Below are positions 1 to 5,342 of a stretch of 5,996 bases of DNA, in pieces. This DNA is from an uncultured Clostridia bacterium (lineage in GTDB: Bacteria; Bacillota; Clostridia; Christensenellales; UBA1242). Position numbers and translations under genes: made by a program. The stretch's first letter is position 1, and each line of letters opens with the position of its first letter. Location: NCBI GenBank assembly GCA_947589615.1, contig CANQBU010000075.1, positions 1 to 5,996 on the forward strand, in the 5' to 3' direction. The notes below the pieces were generated by a model. The model saw only the letters and a list, made by a program, of their open reading frames with translations. It had not been told where the DNA came from and ran no database searches.

Positions 1-607
1 TTTCACAAATAATTATATCAAGTTGCGTATCAAAATTTTGAGTTTTTGTAGGCATAACTAAGCCTATATTAGCATTTATAGAAAAATAAAGCTGATGAAG
101 AGTTTGGTTTATTCCTGAAGATTTAAAATTGGAAATAAACTTAGTTGTAACTGTTCCTATTGGAACTAATTGCAAAGATATATTAGGTCCCACCCCATAC
201 AAAAAAGGGATACCAGAAAATGTTCCTAAGGCTACTCCTATTTTCTCTTCACCCAAATTATCAAACTTTGTTTGAACACCTTTTGTTATTTCGCGAACAA
301 GAAGATTAGTTTTTACAGAATCGATTTCAATTAGTTCTATTTTATTATTGCTTGTATATTTTATATCAACTAAATCATCATATGTAATATTCCCTTTTGA
401 TAAAACCTCTCCAACGACTTCACTTATTGAATTTGTAGCAACTGACCTAACCTTTTCTTCGCTTAACCTTGCAACCACAGGGCAGACTATTTTTAAATAA
501 TAAAAAAATGCCAAAACAAAAATTATAAGCAAAAAGAACAAAGCGACTCTAACTCTATGTTTTATTGGCTTTCTCTTCTTTATGGTTTTTGCTGTGGCTA
601 CCTGCAT
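1..607 (-). CDS. yunB: YunB-family sporulation protein, partial (C-terminus beyond left edge)
   Basis: The 202 visible residues begin MQVATAKTIKKRK and read without interruption to the window edge. A basic N-terminus (residues 7-20) is followed by one hydrophobic membrane segment (about 21-38), so the rest probably lies outside the membrane. The family match rests on the C-terminal half: a glycine-rich stretch (about 121-140), then SLQLVPIGTVTTKF and SGINQTLHQLYFSI. These correspond to the VKFHAIGDV and GINNAYVEVYI stretches I recall from B. subtilis YunB (about 254 aa), so some 50 residues should be missing. In B. subtilis yunB belongs to the sigma-E (mother cell) regulon and its biochemical role is not known. 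ATG at 607 is the only plausible start: an in-frame TAA lies seven codons upstream. No Shine-Dalgarno is visible before it, unlike its neighbours. A terminator separates it from spoVAE, so it is probably a separate transcript. Confidence 0.82.
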   Translation of the reverse strand, partial: MQVATAKTIKKRKPIKHRVRVALFFLLIIFVLAFFYYLKIVCPVVARLSEEKVRSVATNSISEVVGEVLSKGNITYDDLVDIKYTSNNKIELIEIDSVKTNLLVREITKGVQTKFDNLGEEKIGVALGTFSGIPFLYGVGPNISLQLVPIGTVTTKFISNFKSSGINQTLHQLYFSINANIGLVMPTKTQNFDTQLDIIICE

Positions 608-650
608 AGTATACTTATATGCTTTTTAAAAATAAAGTTTTACAAATAAA

Positions 651-675
651 AAAGAATGATTCTATATCATTCTTT
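651..675 (-). terminator. Intrinsic terminator of the spoVAC-spoVAD-spoVAE operon
   Basis: A perfect 10-bp stem, AAAGAATGAT paired with ATCATTCTTT, encloses a 5-nt loop (661-665). Read on the minus strand it is followed by a T-rich run (TTTTTTATTT, counting the last stem bases). The hairpin overlaps the last two bases of the spoVAE stop codon at 674-676. The stem is A+T-rich, but its length and T-tract fit rho-independent termination. It separates spoVAE from yunB, 43 nt further on. Confidence 0.75.
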
Positions 676-1030
676 AACTTTTTGTTTTAGATTTAAATAT
701 AAGGGCAAAAATGAAGGCGAATAACACAGCCGCAGCTATACCTCCTGCAGTTGCCTCTAAACCTCCCGTAAATGCCCCGACGATTCCTCGTGCTCTTACT
801 GCCCCTATAGCCCCTTTTGCAAGGGAAGCTCCAAAACCTATAATTGGAACATTAATACCCGCCTTTGCAAATTCTGAGATGGGATCAAATATTCCAAAAG
901 CTTCAAGCAAAACACCAATCAAAACAAAAGTTACCAAAATTCTAGCTGATGTGATGTTTGTATAAATTATCAAGACTTGTCCAAGCATACATACAAGTCC
1001 GCCAATTAAAAATACCCAAAGATAATACAT
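674..1030 (-). CDS. spoVAE: SpoVAE (SpoVAEb type), membrane protein of the spore dipicolinic-acid channel
   Basis: This 118-residue, strongly hydrophobic protein has the length and sequence of SpoVAEb. Hydrophobic segments lie at about 3-23, 31-48, 60-75 and 93-112, and a short basic tail (KSKTKS) ends it. Family signatures are the N-terminal GGLVCMLGQ, the central FGIFDPISEFAKAGINVPI and the GFGASLAKGAIGAV segment. SpoVAEb is paralogous to SpoVAC and works with SpoVAC and SpoVAD in moving the Ca2+-dipicolinic acid chelate across the spore inner membrane. The start is well supported: AAGGAGG lies 7 nt upstream of the ATG, within the end of spoVAD, whose stop is only 2 nt away. This implies co-translation from one mRNA. 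It is the last gene before the terminator, so spoVAEa and spoVAF are absent here. Confidence 0.93.
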   Translation of the reverse strand: MYYLWVFLIGGLVCMLGQVLIIYTNITSARILVTFVLIGVLLEAFGIFDPISEFAKAGINVPIIGFGASLAKGAIGAVRARGIVGAFTGGLEATAGGIAAAVLFAFIFALIFKSKTKS

Positions 1031-1032
1031 GC

Positions 1033-2118
1033 CTATACCTCCTTCTTTGTGCCATAACTTACTTTTCTTGTTGTGGTCACCCTTCTCTTTTTATTGCGAT
1101 CTATTTTTTTATTTTCTTCCACATCGCTTTCTATAACTATAGCGTGACATACTCCGGGTATAGTTTCGCCCTGTTGCGATGCTGTTGTCGACATCAAAGC
1201 GCCTGTAGGCATAAATAATACCCTTTTCAACTCACCTTTTCTCAATTTGCTAATTATAAATGAATTGAAAACTGTTGCACTGCATCCGCATCCACTTCCA
1301 CCTGAAAGTGTATTTTGATTTCTGGTAAAATACATCTGTCCGCAATCATTATAATTCAATCCTAACTTTATCCCGTTATATTCCATCAAGTCAACAAGGA
1401 TTTCACTACCCAATTTCCCTAAATCCCCAGTAACGATTAAATCGTAATCATCTGGGGTCCTTCCAGTATCTTTAAAATGTGCAAGCATTGTATTCATTGC
1501 TGCCGGAGCCATTGCTGCCCCCATATCATTTACATCATTAATCCCAAAATCAATAACCTTTCCAAAAGTCGCCATTGTAATTTTTGGTCCTTTACCCGTT
1601 TTGGATAAAACTGTGGCACCTGAACCAGTAACAGTCCATTGAGATGCGGGCGGTCTTTGATTGCCTAATTCCAACGGAAATCGGAATTGCCTCTCTGCAG
1701 ATGAAAAATGTGAACCTGTTGCACAAACTAGTTTGTCAAAATGAGATGAATCAATAAAAGTTGCTCCAATAGCAAGGCTTTCCGCCATTGTTGAGCATGC
1801 TCCAAACAATCCTAAAAATGCAACATCAAAATTTCTTGCCGCATAAGAAGATGAGATGATTTGATTTAGTAAATCACCTGCCAAGATTATCTGTATATCC
1901 TTAGGTTTTATTTTTGCATCTTCAATAGCCCCAACTATTGCACTTTCGAGCATCTTTTTCTCAGCTTTTTCATAAGAGTCTTCGCCAAAACTATCATCTT
2001 TCATTACATAATTAAAGTAGGGACCAAAATTCCCTTTCCCCTCTTTTGGACCTACTATAGAGTAACTACCGATAATTACTGGTTTATTTTTAAAAACTAT
2101 TGTTTGATTGTAACTCAT
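1033..2118 (-). CDS. spoVAD: SpoVAD, thiolase-fold dipicolinic-acid-binding protein, with extended C-terminus
   Basis: This soluble thiolase-fold protein binds dipicolinic acid and acts with the SpoVA membrane proteins on the inner face of the spore membrane. The match is clear throughout: LFGACSTMAESL (about 104-115, with Cys108 at the thiolase nucleophile position), the signature starting GSHFSSAERQFRFPLELG (135-152) and continuing PPASQWTVTGSGA, and the Cys-rich glycine loop GGSGCGCSA (273-281). SpoVAD usually has about 338 residues; this one has 361. The excess follows the normal ending near GVCHAIVIE (322-330): a charged, basic tail of about 30 residues (KKIDRNKKRRV and on) with no known role. 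The frame is intact and ends in TAG, which also holds the spoVAE ribosome binding site nearby. Start: AGAGG lies 5 nt before the ATG, 10 nt after spoVAC. Confidence 0.96.
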   Translation of the reverse strand: MSYNQTIVFKNKPVIIGSYSIVGPKEGKGNFGPYFNYVMKDDSFGEDSYEKAEKKMLESAIVGAIEDAKIKPKDIQIILAGDLLNQIISSSYAARNFDVAFLGLFGACSTMAESLAIGATFIDSSHFDKLVCATGSHFSSAERQFRFPLELGNQRPPASQWTVTGSGATVLSKTGKGPKITMATFGKVIDFGINDVNDMGAAMAPAAMNTMLAHFKDTGRTPDDYDLIVTGDLGKLGSEILVDLMEYNGIKLGLNYNDCGQMYFTRNQNTLSGGSGCGCSATVFNSFIISKLRKGELKRVLFMPTGALMSTTASQQGETIPGVCHAIVIESDVEENKKIDRNKKRRVTTTRKVSYGTKKEV

Positions 2119-2128
2119 ATTTTCCTCT

Positions 2129-2575
2129 TTAAATAAATAAATAAACTAAACCGACTATAATGCTCGAAACTATCCCTGCAACAATAACTGGACCTGCTAT
2201 CGTAAACATTTTAACGCAAATTCCATAAATTATCCCCTCATGTTTAAATTCTATTGCAGGAGATGTAATAGAATTTGAAAATCCCGTAATAGGAACTATC
2301 GAGCCTCCTCCGGCAAATTTCCCAATTTTATCATAAACACCTATTCCCGTCAAAAAAGATGCTATAAAAACTAGGATTACCAAAGTATATCCCCATGCCG
2401 TCTGCTCTGCCAAATTGGGAAACCAAAGCATTATTAAATCATTTATTCCCTGTCCTATTGTGCATATAATTCCACCCACCAGGAAAGAATTAAACAAACT
2501 AGGCCATGGTCTAGTCTTAGGAATTTTTGCTTTTACATAGTTATTATAAGCTTCATTTCTTTTCTTCTCTTCCAT
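2129..2575 (-). CDS. spoVAC: SpoVAC, membrane protein of the spore dipicolinic-acid channel
   Basis: This 148-residue integral membrane protein is the first gene of the spoVA operon. A charged N-terminus (MEEKKRNEAYNNY) precedes hydrophobic segments at about 28-50, 61-80, 93-103 and 114-147. Family motifs are RPWPSLFNSFLVGGIICTIGQG (22-43), GVYDKIGKFAGGGSIVPITGFSNSI (79-103), EFKHEGIIYG (109-118) and the closing AGPVIVAG stretch. B. subtilis SpoVAC has been reported to behave as a mechanosensitive channel for dipicolinic acid release. I chose the ATG at 2575 because AGGAG (2581-2585) lies 5 nt upstream and the protein then matches the family length of about 150. The open frame continues to 2809, but that extra N-terminus would run antisense into the divergent lipoprotein gene and is not SpoVAC-like. 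Expression in the forespore under sigma-G is known for the family. Confidence 0.95.
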   Translation of the reverse strand: MEEKKRNEAYNNYVKAKIPKTRPWPSLFNSFLVGGIICTIGQGINDLIMLWFPNLAEQTAWGYTLVILVFIASFLTGIGVYDKIGKFAGGGSIVPITGFSNSITSPAIEFKHEGIIYGICVKMFTIAGPVIVAGIVSSIIVGLVYLFI

Positions 2576-2580
2576 ACTCA

Positions 2581-2585
2581 CTCCT
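2581..2585 (-). promoter_or_regulatory. Ribosome binding site of spoVAC
   Basis: AGGAG on the minus strand, 5 nt before the ATG at 2575. It decides the start against the longer open frame that reaches back to 2809. Confidence 0.8.
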
Positions 2586-2622
2586 GTAAATTTATTAACT
2601 TTACACAATTTTTTTATACATT

Positions 2623-2651
2623 TATTTTGAATAATAAGCATTGTTTTGTGC
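2623..2651 (-). promoter_or_regulatory. Candidate sigma-G/sigma-F promoter for spoVACDE
   Basis: On the minus strand GCACA (2651-2647) resembles the sigma-G -35 element (G-[A/C]-A-T-[A/G]; one mismatch). It is followed after 17 nt by CAAAATA (2629-2623), one mismatch from the -10 CATnnTA. Transcription would begin near 2616, about 40 nt before spoVAC. Sigma-G control of spoVA is established in B. subtilis, which makes the location sensible, but such short A+T-rich motifs arise often by chance in this genome. Confidence 0.35.
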
Positions 2652-2657
2652 AAAATA
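2629..2657 (+). promoter_or_regulatory. Candidate sigma-G/sigma-F promoter for the divergent lipoprotein gene
   Basis: GAATA (2629-2633) matches the sigma-G -35 element exactly. After a 17-nt spacer, CAAAATA (2651-2657) matches the -10 CATnnTA with one mismatch; with the preceding GTG it is also close to the sigma-F form (GGnnAnAnTR). Transcription would start near 2664, giving a leader of only about 12 nt that begins at the ribosome binding site. The motif sits on top of the opposing spoVAC candidate. Confidence 0.4.
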
Positions 2658-2664
2658 AATTCAT

Positions 2665-2669
2665 GGAGG
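2665..2669 (+). promoter_or_regulatory. Ribosome binding site of the lipoprotein gene
   Basis: GGAGG lies 6 nt before the ATG at 2676. It fixes the start there rather than at the in-frame TTG at 2646, which would put ten non-signal residues before the lipoprotein signal peptide and overlap the candidate promoter. Confidence 0.8.
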
Positions 2670-2675
2670 AAAATC

Positions 2676-3704
2676 ATGAAAAAGGCTTTATTAATTTTTT
2701 TAATAACACTGTCAACTTTTTCCATGTTTGGATGCACTAAAAATGATAACAAGGCGCTTGTTAATTTCAACAAACACCTTGAAAGCACCGAAGCAGTAGT
2801 CAGAAACACGAGTTCGAGTGAAATTTATGAAGTTAGTCCATCAACAAATTATGAATTAGTTGATTTTAAAAATCCTATTCAACTACACAGAGCTAATTCT
2901 TATGATAACATGATGAGAGAAGAAAATATAAGACAGCAAATTCTTTCGGTTAGCGCCTATATTAAAAATATACCGAGCGAAAAAATCAAATTATCAAAAA
3001 ACAAAAAGGAGCTTCTAAAACAATTAAATAAAAATTTGGAGAAATATTCAGATTTACTAAGTGATACAAAAGAAGACGTAAGATTATCAGTAGATACCAT
3101 AAAGCGTAATTTAGTCATTGGGAAAATTGATGTTCAAAATGCCGAAAGGGCCTACATTATGTTAAATAATAGTATGAATGAAAGATATACCTACCTTTGC
3201 AATATTTACGATAATTTACAATTTGCAAAGGATATTATAAATGAAGATTTGTCTTTAGAAAATGACTTATCGACTGAAAAAAATATACAACAAGACACCA
3301 ATAATAAAACATCAAAGAAAAATATAGATAGTTTTAATAATATAGAACAAGAAAAATTAAATACTGAACAGGAAATAACCTCTCCAAACAATGAAAATGG
3401 AGTTCCTTACAACGATTATAGAATGATGGGCAATCGCGGATATAATCGTTATGGATACCGATATGGATATAATAGATTTAATCCAAACAGAAATACAGAC
3501 ACATTCTATCCATTTAATAGAAACATTGACACCTATAGATTTAATCCATACTATTATAATAATTATAATAACAATTACAATAATTACAATGAAAATGGAA
3601 TTATGCCCCTTAAAAACCCTACTCAGCATCTTCAAAATGATAAACAATTTAAAAACAATTCTCCTGTAAAGGAAGAACTTCCCGAAAGTTTACAAAAAAC
3701 ATAG
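2676..3704 (+). CDS. Predicted lipoprotein with Tyr/Asn-rich repeat tail, unknown function
   Basis: I do not recognise this 342-residue protein. It opens with a lipoprotein signal peptide: MKK, a hydrophobic core (about 4-18) and a lipobox-like SMFG before Cys20, so it is probably anchored to the outer face of a membrane. Residues 21-80 are polar. Residues 80-190 look helical and charged, possibly coiled-coil (for example KNKKELLKQLNKNLEKYSDL). Residues 190-240 are a Glu/Asn/Lys/Ser-rich linker. Residues 245-306 are a low-complexity Tyr/Asn/Arg/Gly segment (GYNRYGYRYGYNRF, then NNYNNNYNNYN). A polar tail ends it. Tyr-rich composition is seen in some spore-coat proteins, but forespore expression would place this at the spore membrane, so a coat role is speculation. 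It is the only plus-strand gene, lies between sigF and spoVAC, and has its own ribosome binding site, candidate promoter and terminator. That it is a real gene is well supported; its role is not. Confidence 0.85.
   Translation: MKKALLIFLITLSTFSMFGCTKNDNKALVNFNKHLESTEAVVRNTSSSEIYEVSPSTNYELVDFKNPIQLHRANSYDNMMREENIRQQILSVSAYIKNIPSEKIKLSKNKKELLKQLNKNLEKYSDLLSDTKEDVRLSVDTIKRNLVIGKIDVQNAERAYIMLNNSMNERYTYLCNIYDNLQFAKDIINEDLSLENDLSTEKNIQQDTNNKTSKKNIDSFNNIEQEKLNTEQEITSPNNENGVPYNDYRMMGNRGYNRYGYRYGYNRFNPNRNTDTFYPFNRNIDTYRFNPYYYNNYNNNYNNYNENGIMPLKNPTQHLQNDKQFKNNSPVKEELPESLQKT
3438..3590 (+). repeat. In-frame degenerate repeats encoding the Tyr/Asn-rich tail
   Basis: Several repeats lie within the lipoprotein gene. 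GGATATAAT occurs at 3438-3446 and 3465-3473, 27 nt apart. ATAGATTTAATCCA occurs exactly at 3472-3485 and 3535-3548, 63 nt apart, coding for RFNP each time. A TAYAAYAAY codon array at 3549-3590 encodes the Tyr-Asn-Asn run. All spacings are multiples of three, so the frame is kept when the repeats expand or contract, which is consistent with growth by slippage or duplication. Confidence 0.7.
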
Positions 3705-3724
3705 CAAAATTATGCTATGTTTTT
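3695..3724. terminator. Bidirectional terminator shared by the lipoprotein gene and sigF
   Basis: A perfect 12-bp stem (3695-3706 with 3713-3724), core ACATAGCA/TGCTATGT, encloses a 6-nt loop AAATTA. An A-run on the left and a T-run on the right give a T-tract in both directions. The TAG of the plus-strand gene (3702-3704) lies in the left arm, and two of the three bases of the sigF TAA (3723-3725) lie in the right arm. Convergent transcription therefore stops at one compact element. Confidence 0.82.
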
Positions 3725-4448
3725 ATGATGTAAGCTTATTTTTTAAATTATTTAGTATCTTATTTTCTAATCGAGACACCTGAACTTGAGAAATTTTTAA
3801 TTCTTTTGCTATTTCGCTCTGCGTTTTATCAAAATAATATCTAAGTAAAATTATTTTTCTATCTCTTTCTTCCAATCTCTTTACAAGCTCTGTAAGTGCA
3901 ATATTATCTATCATTTTCCCGTTGATATCATCTTGAGACTCCAATCGATCAATCAAATTTAAAGATTCCGAATCTTCTTCAATAGGAGTATAAAGTGATA
4001 ACGGCATTTTTGCAGAATCCATAGCCATTACAACATCTTGTTCATCAACGTTAAAATGCTTTGCAATTTCATCAATAGATGGACTTTTTTCGTTTTCATT
4101 ACAATATTTTTCAATAAATTTATTAATTTGAAGATTTAGAGATTTTAACGCTCTTGAAACCTTAATGGAACCATCATCTCTCATAAAACGTTTAATTTCG
4201 CCTATAACCATAGGGACTACATAAGTTGAAAACTTAACGCCAAACTGGGGATTAAAATTTTTAATTGCCTTCAAAAATCCCATACACCCAAGTTGAAATA
4301 AGTCATCATACTCAACACCTTTATCTTTAAAACGTTTAATAACGCTTTTTATAAGCGGCGAATTTTCTTCTACAAGCACCGATTTTGCTTCTTGATCACC
4401 TTGTTGAGCCTTTTCGACCAATTGCAAAATTTGTTCATTATCAAGCAT
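3723..4448 (-). CDS. sigF: RNA polymerase sigma-F factor, first forespore-specific sigma
   Basis: This 241-residue protein is a complete sigma-70 family factor of the SigF/SigG/SigB group. Region 2 spans about 28-95, with core-binding and -10 contacts in YDDLFQLGCMGFLKAIKNF (47-65) and FSTYVVPMVIGEIKRFMRDDG (73-93). Region 3 spans about 97-165. Region 4 (187-241) has the -35-reading helix-turn-helix TQSEIAKELKISQVQVSRLE (209-228). It is sigma-F rather than the close paralogue sigma-G because it follows spoIIAA and spoIIAB in the classic spoIIA operon. It directs early forespore transcription and is held inactive by SpoIIAB until SpoIIAA is dephosphorylated. The ATG at 4448 overlaps the end of spoIIAB by 8 nt (ATGCTTGA), with a G-rich AGGTGGGG just upstream, so translation is probably coupled and keeps the factor and its inhibitor in proportion. 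Confidence 0.96.
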   Translation of the reverse strand: MLDNEQILQLVEKAQQGDQEAKSVLVEENSPLIKSVIKRFKDKGVEYDDLFQLGCMGFLKAIKNFNPQFGVKFSTYVVPMVIGEIKRFMRDDGSIKVSRALKSLNLQINKFIEKYCNENEKSPSIDEIAKHFNVDEQDVVMAMDSAKMPLSLYTPIEEDSESLNLIDRLESQDDINGKMIDNIALTELVKRLEERDRKIILLRYYFDKTQSEIAKELKISQVQVSRLENKILNNLKNKLTS

Positions 4449-4890
4449 TCCCCACCTGTAAGGCTTCGTTATTTATCTGTTTAAACATGGTTACCGTAGT
4501 CCCGCCTTGCTCATTTTTTTCAACTTCAACTTTGTCCATAAAACTTTCCATTACAGAGAAGCCCATTCCGCTTCTTTCCTCATCAGGTTTTGTTGTAAAG
4601 AAAGGCTCTCTTGCTTTAGCAATATCTTTTATGCCTATTCCGCTATCTTTTACGACAATTTTTACGCTATCACCTTCAATTTCACATCTTAATGTTATTA
4701 GTCCATTTTGTTTTGGATATGCATGAACCACACAATTAGTTACGGCTTCCGAAACAGCGGTTTTAATGTCTCCTATTTCATCAATTGAAGGATTTAACTG
4801 GAGGCAAAATCCAGCAACACATAATCTTGCAAAGCCTTCATTAATAGAGAGTGCCTTAAAACTAACTTCCATATAATTTGATTTAATCAT
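4441..4890 (-). CDS. spoIIAB: SpoIIAB, anti-sigma-F factor and serine kinase
   Basis: This 149-residue GHKL-fold protein binds sigma-F with ATP and phosphorylates SpoIIAA on serine. The Bergerat ATP site is intact: the N-box SEAVTNCVVHAY (47-58, with Glu48 and the Mg-binding Asn52), the G1 box DSGIGI (82-87), the ATP-lid FFTTKPDEERSGMGFSVME (97-115), and the late GGTTVTM strand. The N-terminal NEGFAR places Arg22 where B. subtilis SpoIIAB has Arg20, a residue reported to contact partner proteins. Length matches the family (about 146 aa). Start: AAAGGAG lies 6 nt before the ATG at 4890, and the gene begins 10 nt after spoIIAA. It overlaps sigF by 8 nt. In the forespore, unphosphorylated SpoIIAA releases sigma-F from SpoIIAB; the window holds all three partners. 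Confidence 0.97.
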   Translation of the reverse strand: MIKSNYMEVSFKALSINEGFARLCVAGFCLQLNPSIDEIGDIKTAVSEAVTNCVVHAYPKQNGLITLRCEIEGDSVKIVVKDSGIGIKDIAKAREPFFTTKPDEERSGMGFSVMESFMDKVEVEKNEQGGTTVTMFKQINNEALQVGNA

Positions 4891-4900
4891 TTTTTCTCCT

Positions 4901-5209
4901 TTATACTATCTTGGGCATTATGTCATAAAGCCCTGTCATTTTAAAAATTTTTTCTGCTTGTCTTGAAGGGTTACAAATATAAATTGGTATTTTTTTTAAT
5001 TGCATTTTTTTATACCTCCCAATTAATACCCCTATTCCCGTGCTATCCATAAATTCAAGTTCTGAGAGGTCGATTATGATTTGTTTAAAATTGCTTGTTC
5101 CGAAAATATCATCTAGCGTAACTCTTGCATTGCTTGCTGAATTTTCATCCAGCTCGCCACAAAGAACCACATAAAGTGTGCCATTATATACCCTGCTTTT
5201 AATATGCAT
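4901..5209 (-). CDS. spoIIAA: SpoIIAA, anti-anti-sigma-F factor (STAS domain)
   Basis: This 102-residue protein is a single STAS domain. The phosphorylated serine is Ser56 in LEFMDSTGIGVLIGRYK (51-67), equivalent to Ser58 of B. subtilis SpoIIAA. The strand YVVLCGELDENSA (13-25) and the C-terminal helix with NPSRQAEKIFKMTGL (80-94) also fit the family. When dephosphorylated by SpoIIE it binds SpoIIAB and frees sigma-F; when phosphorylated it is inert. I chose the ATG at 5209 because AAGGAGG (5215-5221) lies 5 nt upstream and the product then starts at the first strand of the domain, as in known homologues. The frame stays open to 5305, but those 32 residues are Phe-rich and unlike any SpoIIAA, and they would start inside the upstream gene's terminator. 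First gene of the operon. Confidence 0.96.
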   Translation of the reverse strand: MHIKSRVYNGTLYVVLCGELDENSASNARVTLDDIFGTSNFKQIIIDLSELEFMDSTGIGVLIGRYKKMQLKKIPIYICNPSRQAEKIFKMTGLYDIMPKIV

Positions 5210-5214
5210 TTTAT

Positions 5215-5221
5215 CCTCCTT
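5215..5221 (-). promoter_or_regulatory. Ribosome binding site of spoIIAA
   Basis: A full AAGGAGG on the minus strand, 5 nt before the ATG at 5209. It settles the start against the longer open frame reaching 5305. Confidence 0.88.
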
Positions 5222-5286
5222 TTTCACAAAAATTCTAACATAAATAGACGTGCAAAAATTAGGATTTACATACGAAAAATGACAAA
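5222..5286 (-). promoter_or_regulatory. Presumed spoIIA operon control region; weak Spo0A-box-like site
   Basis: The operon promoter should lie between the upstream terminator and the spoIIAA ribosome binding site. In Bacillus and studied clostridia spoIIA is transcribed by sigma-H RNA polymerase with help from phosphorylated Spo0A. I see AGAAT near 5231-5237 (minus strand), which fits a sigma-H -10, but no AGGA-type -35 at the right distance. On the plus strand ATACGAA (5270-5276, followed by AAAAT) partly matches the 0A box TGWCGAA. Neither is convincing alone. Confidence 0.25.
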
Positions 5287-5319
5287 TAAAAAAGAAAGGA
5301 CTCATCTTTAAAATGAGCC
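5287..5319 (-). terminator. Intrinsic terminator of the upstream dehydrogenase gene
   Basis: On the minus strand GGCTCAT pairs with ATGAGTCC (5 bp, a one-base bulge, then 2 G-C pairs; 5298-5319) around a 7-nt loop, followed by a T-rich run (TTTCTTTTTTATTT). It begins 23 nt after the dehydrogenase stop codon, so the spoIIA operon should have its own promoter downstream. Confidence 0.65.
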
Positions 5320-5342
5320 ACCTATGTAATATTATATATTTT

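Noticed and set aside
608..650. Sigma-E-like -10 (CATATAAG) just before yunB
   Set aside because: There is no -35 element at the right distance, and transcription would begin almost at the ATG. Short A+T-rich matches are expected by chance.
711..1218. Plus-strand open frames opposite spoVAE and the end of spoVAD
   Set aside because: They are antisense to well-conserved sporulation genes and show no domain or ribosome binding site of their own.
2576..2809. N-terminal extension of spoVAC to a start at 2809 on the minus strand
   Set aside because: The added residues do not resemble SpoVAC, overlap the start of the divergent lipoprotein gene, and the ATG at 2575 has an AGGAG site at 5 nt and gives the family length.
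3357..3647. Minus-strand open frame rich in Ile/Val/Ser opposite the lipoprotein repeat
   Set aside because: The composition is the antisense reading of Tyr/Asn codons. The plus strand has the signal peptide, ribosome site and terminator.
2676..3704. Mobile element or CRISPR explanation for the inverted insert
   Set aside because: There is no transposase, no terminal inverted repeat or target duplication at the gene borders, and the repeats are coding and degenerate, not spacer-separated.
5210..5305. N-terminal extension of spoIIAA to a start at 5305 on the minus strand
   Set aside because: It begins within the upstream terminator, is Phe-rich and unlike the STAS domain, while the ATG at 5209 has AAGGAGG at 5 nt.
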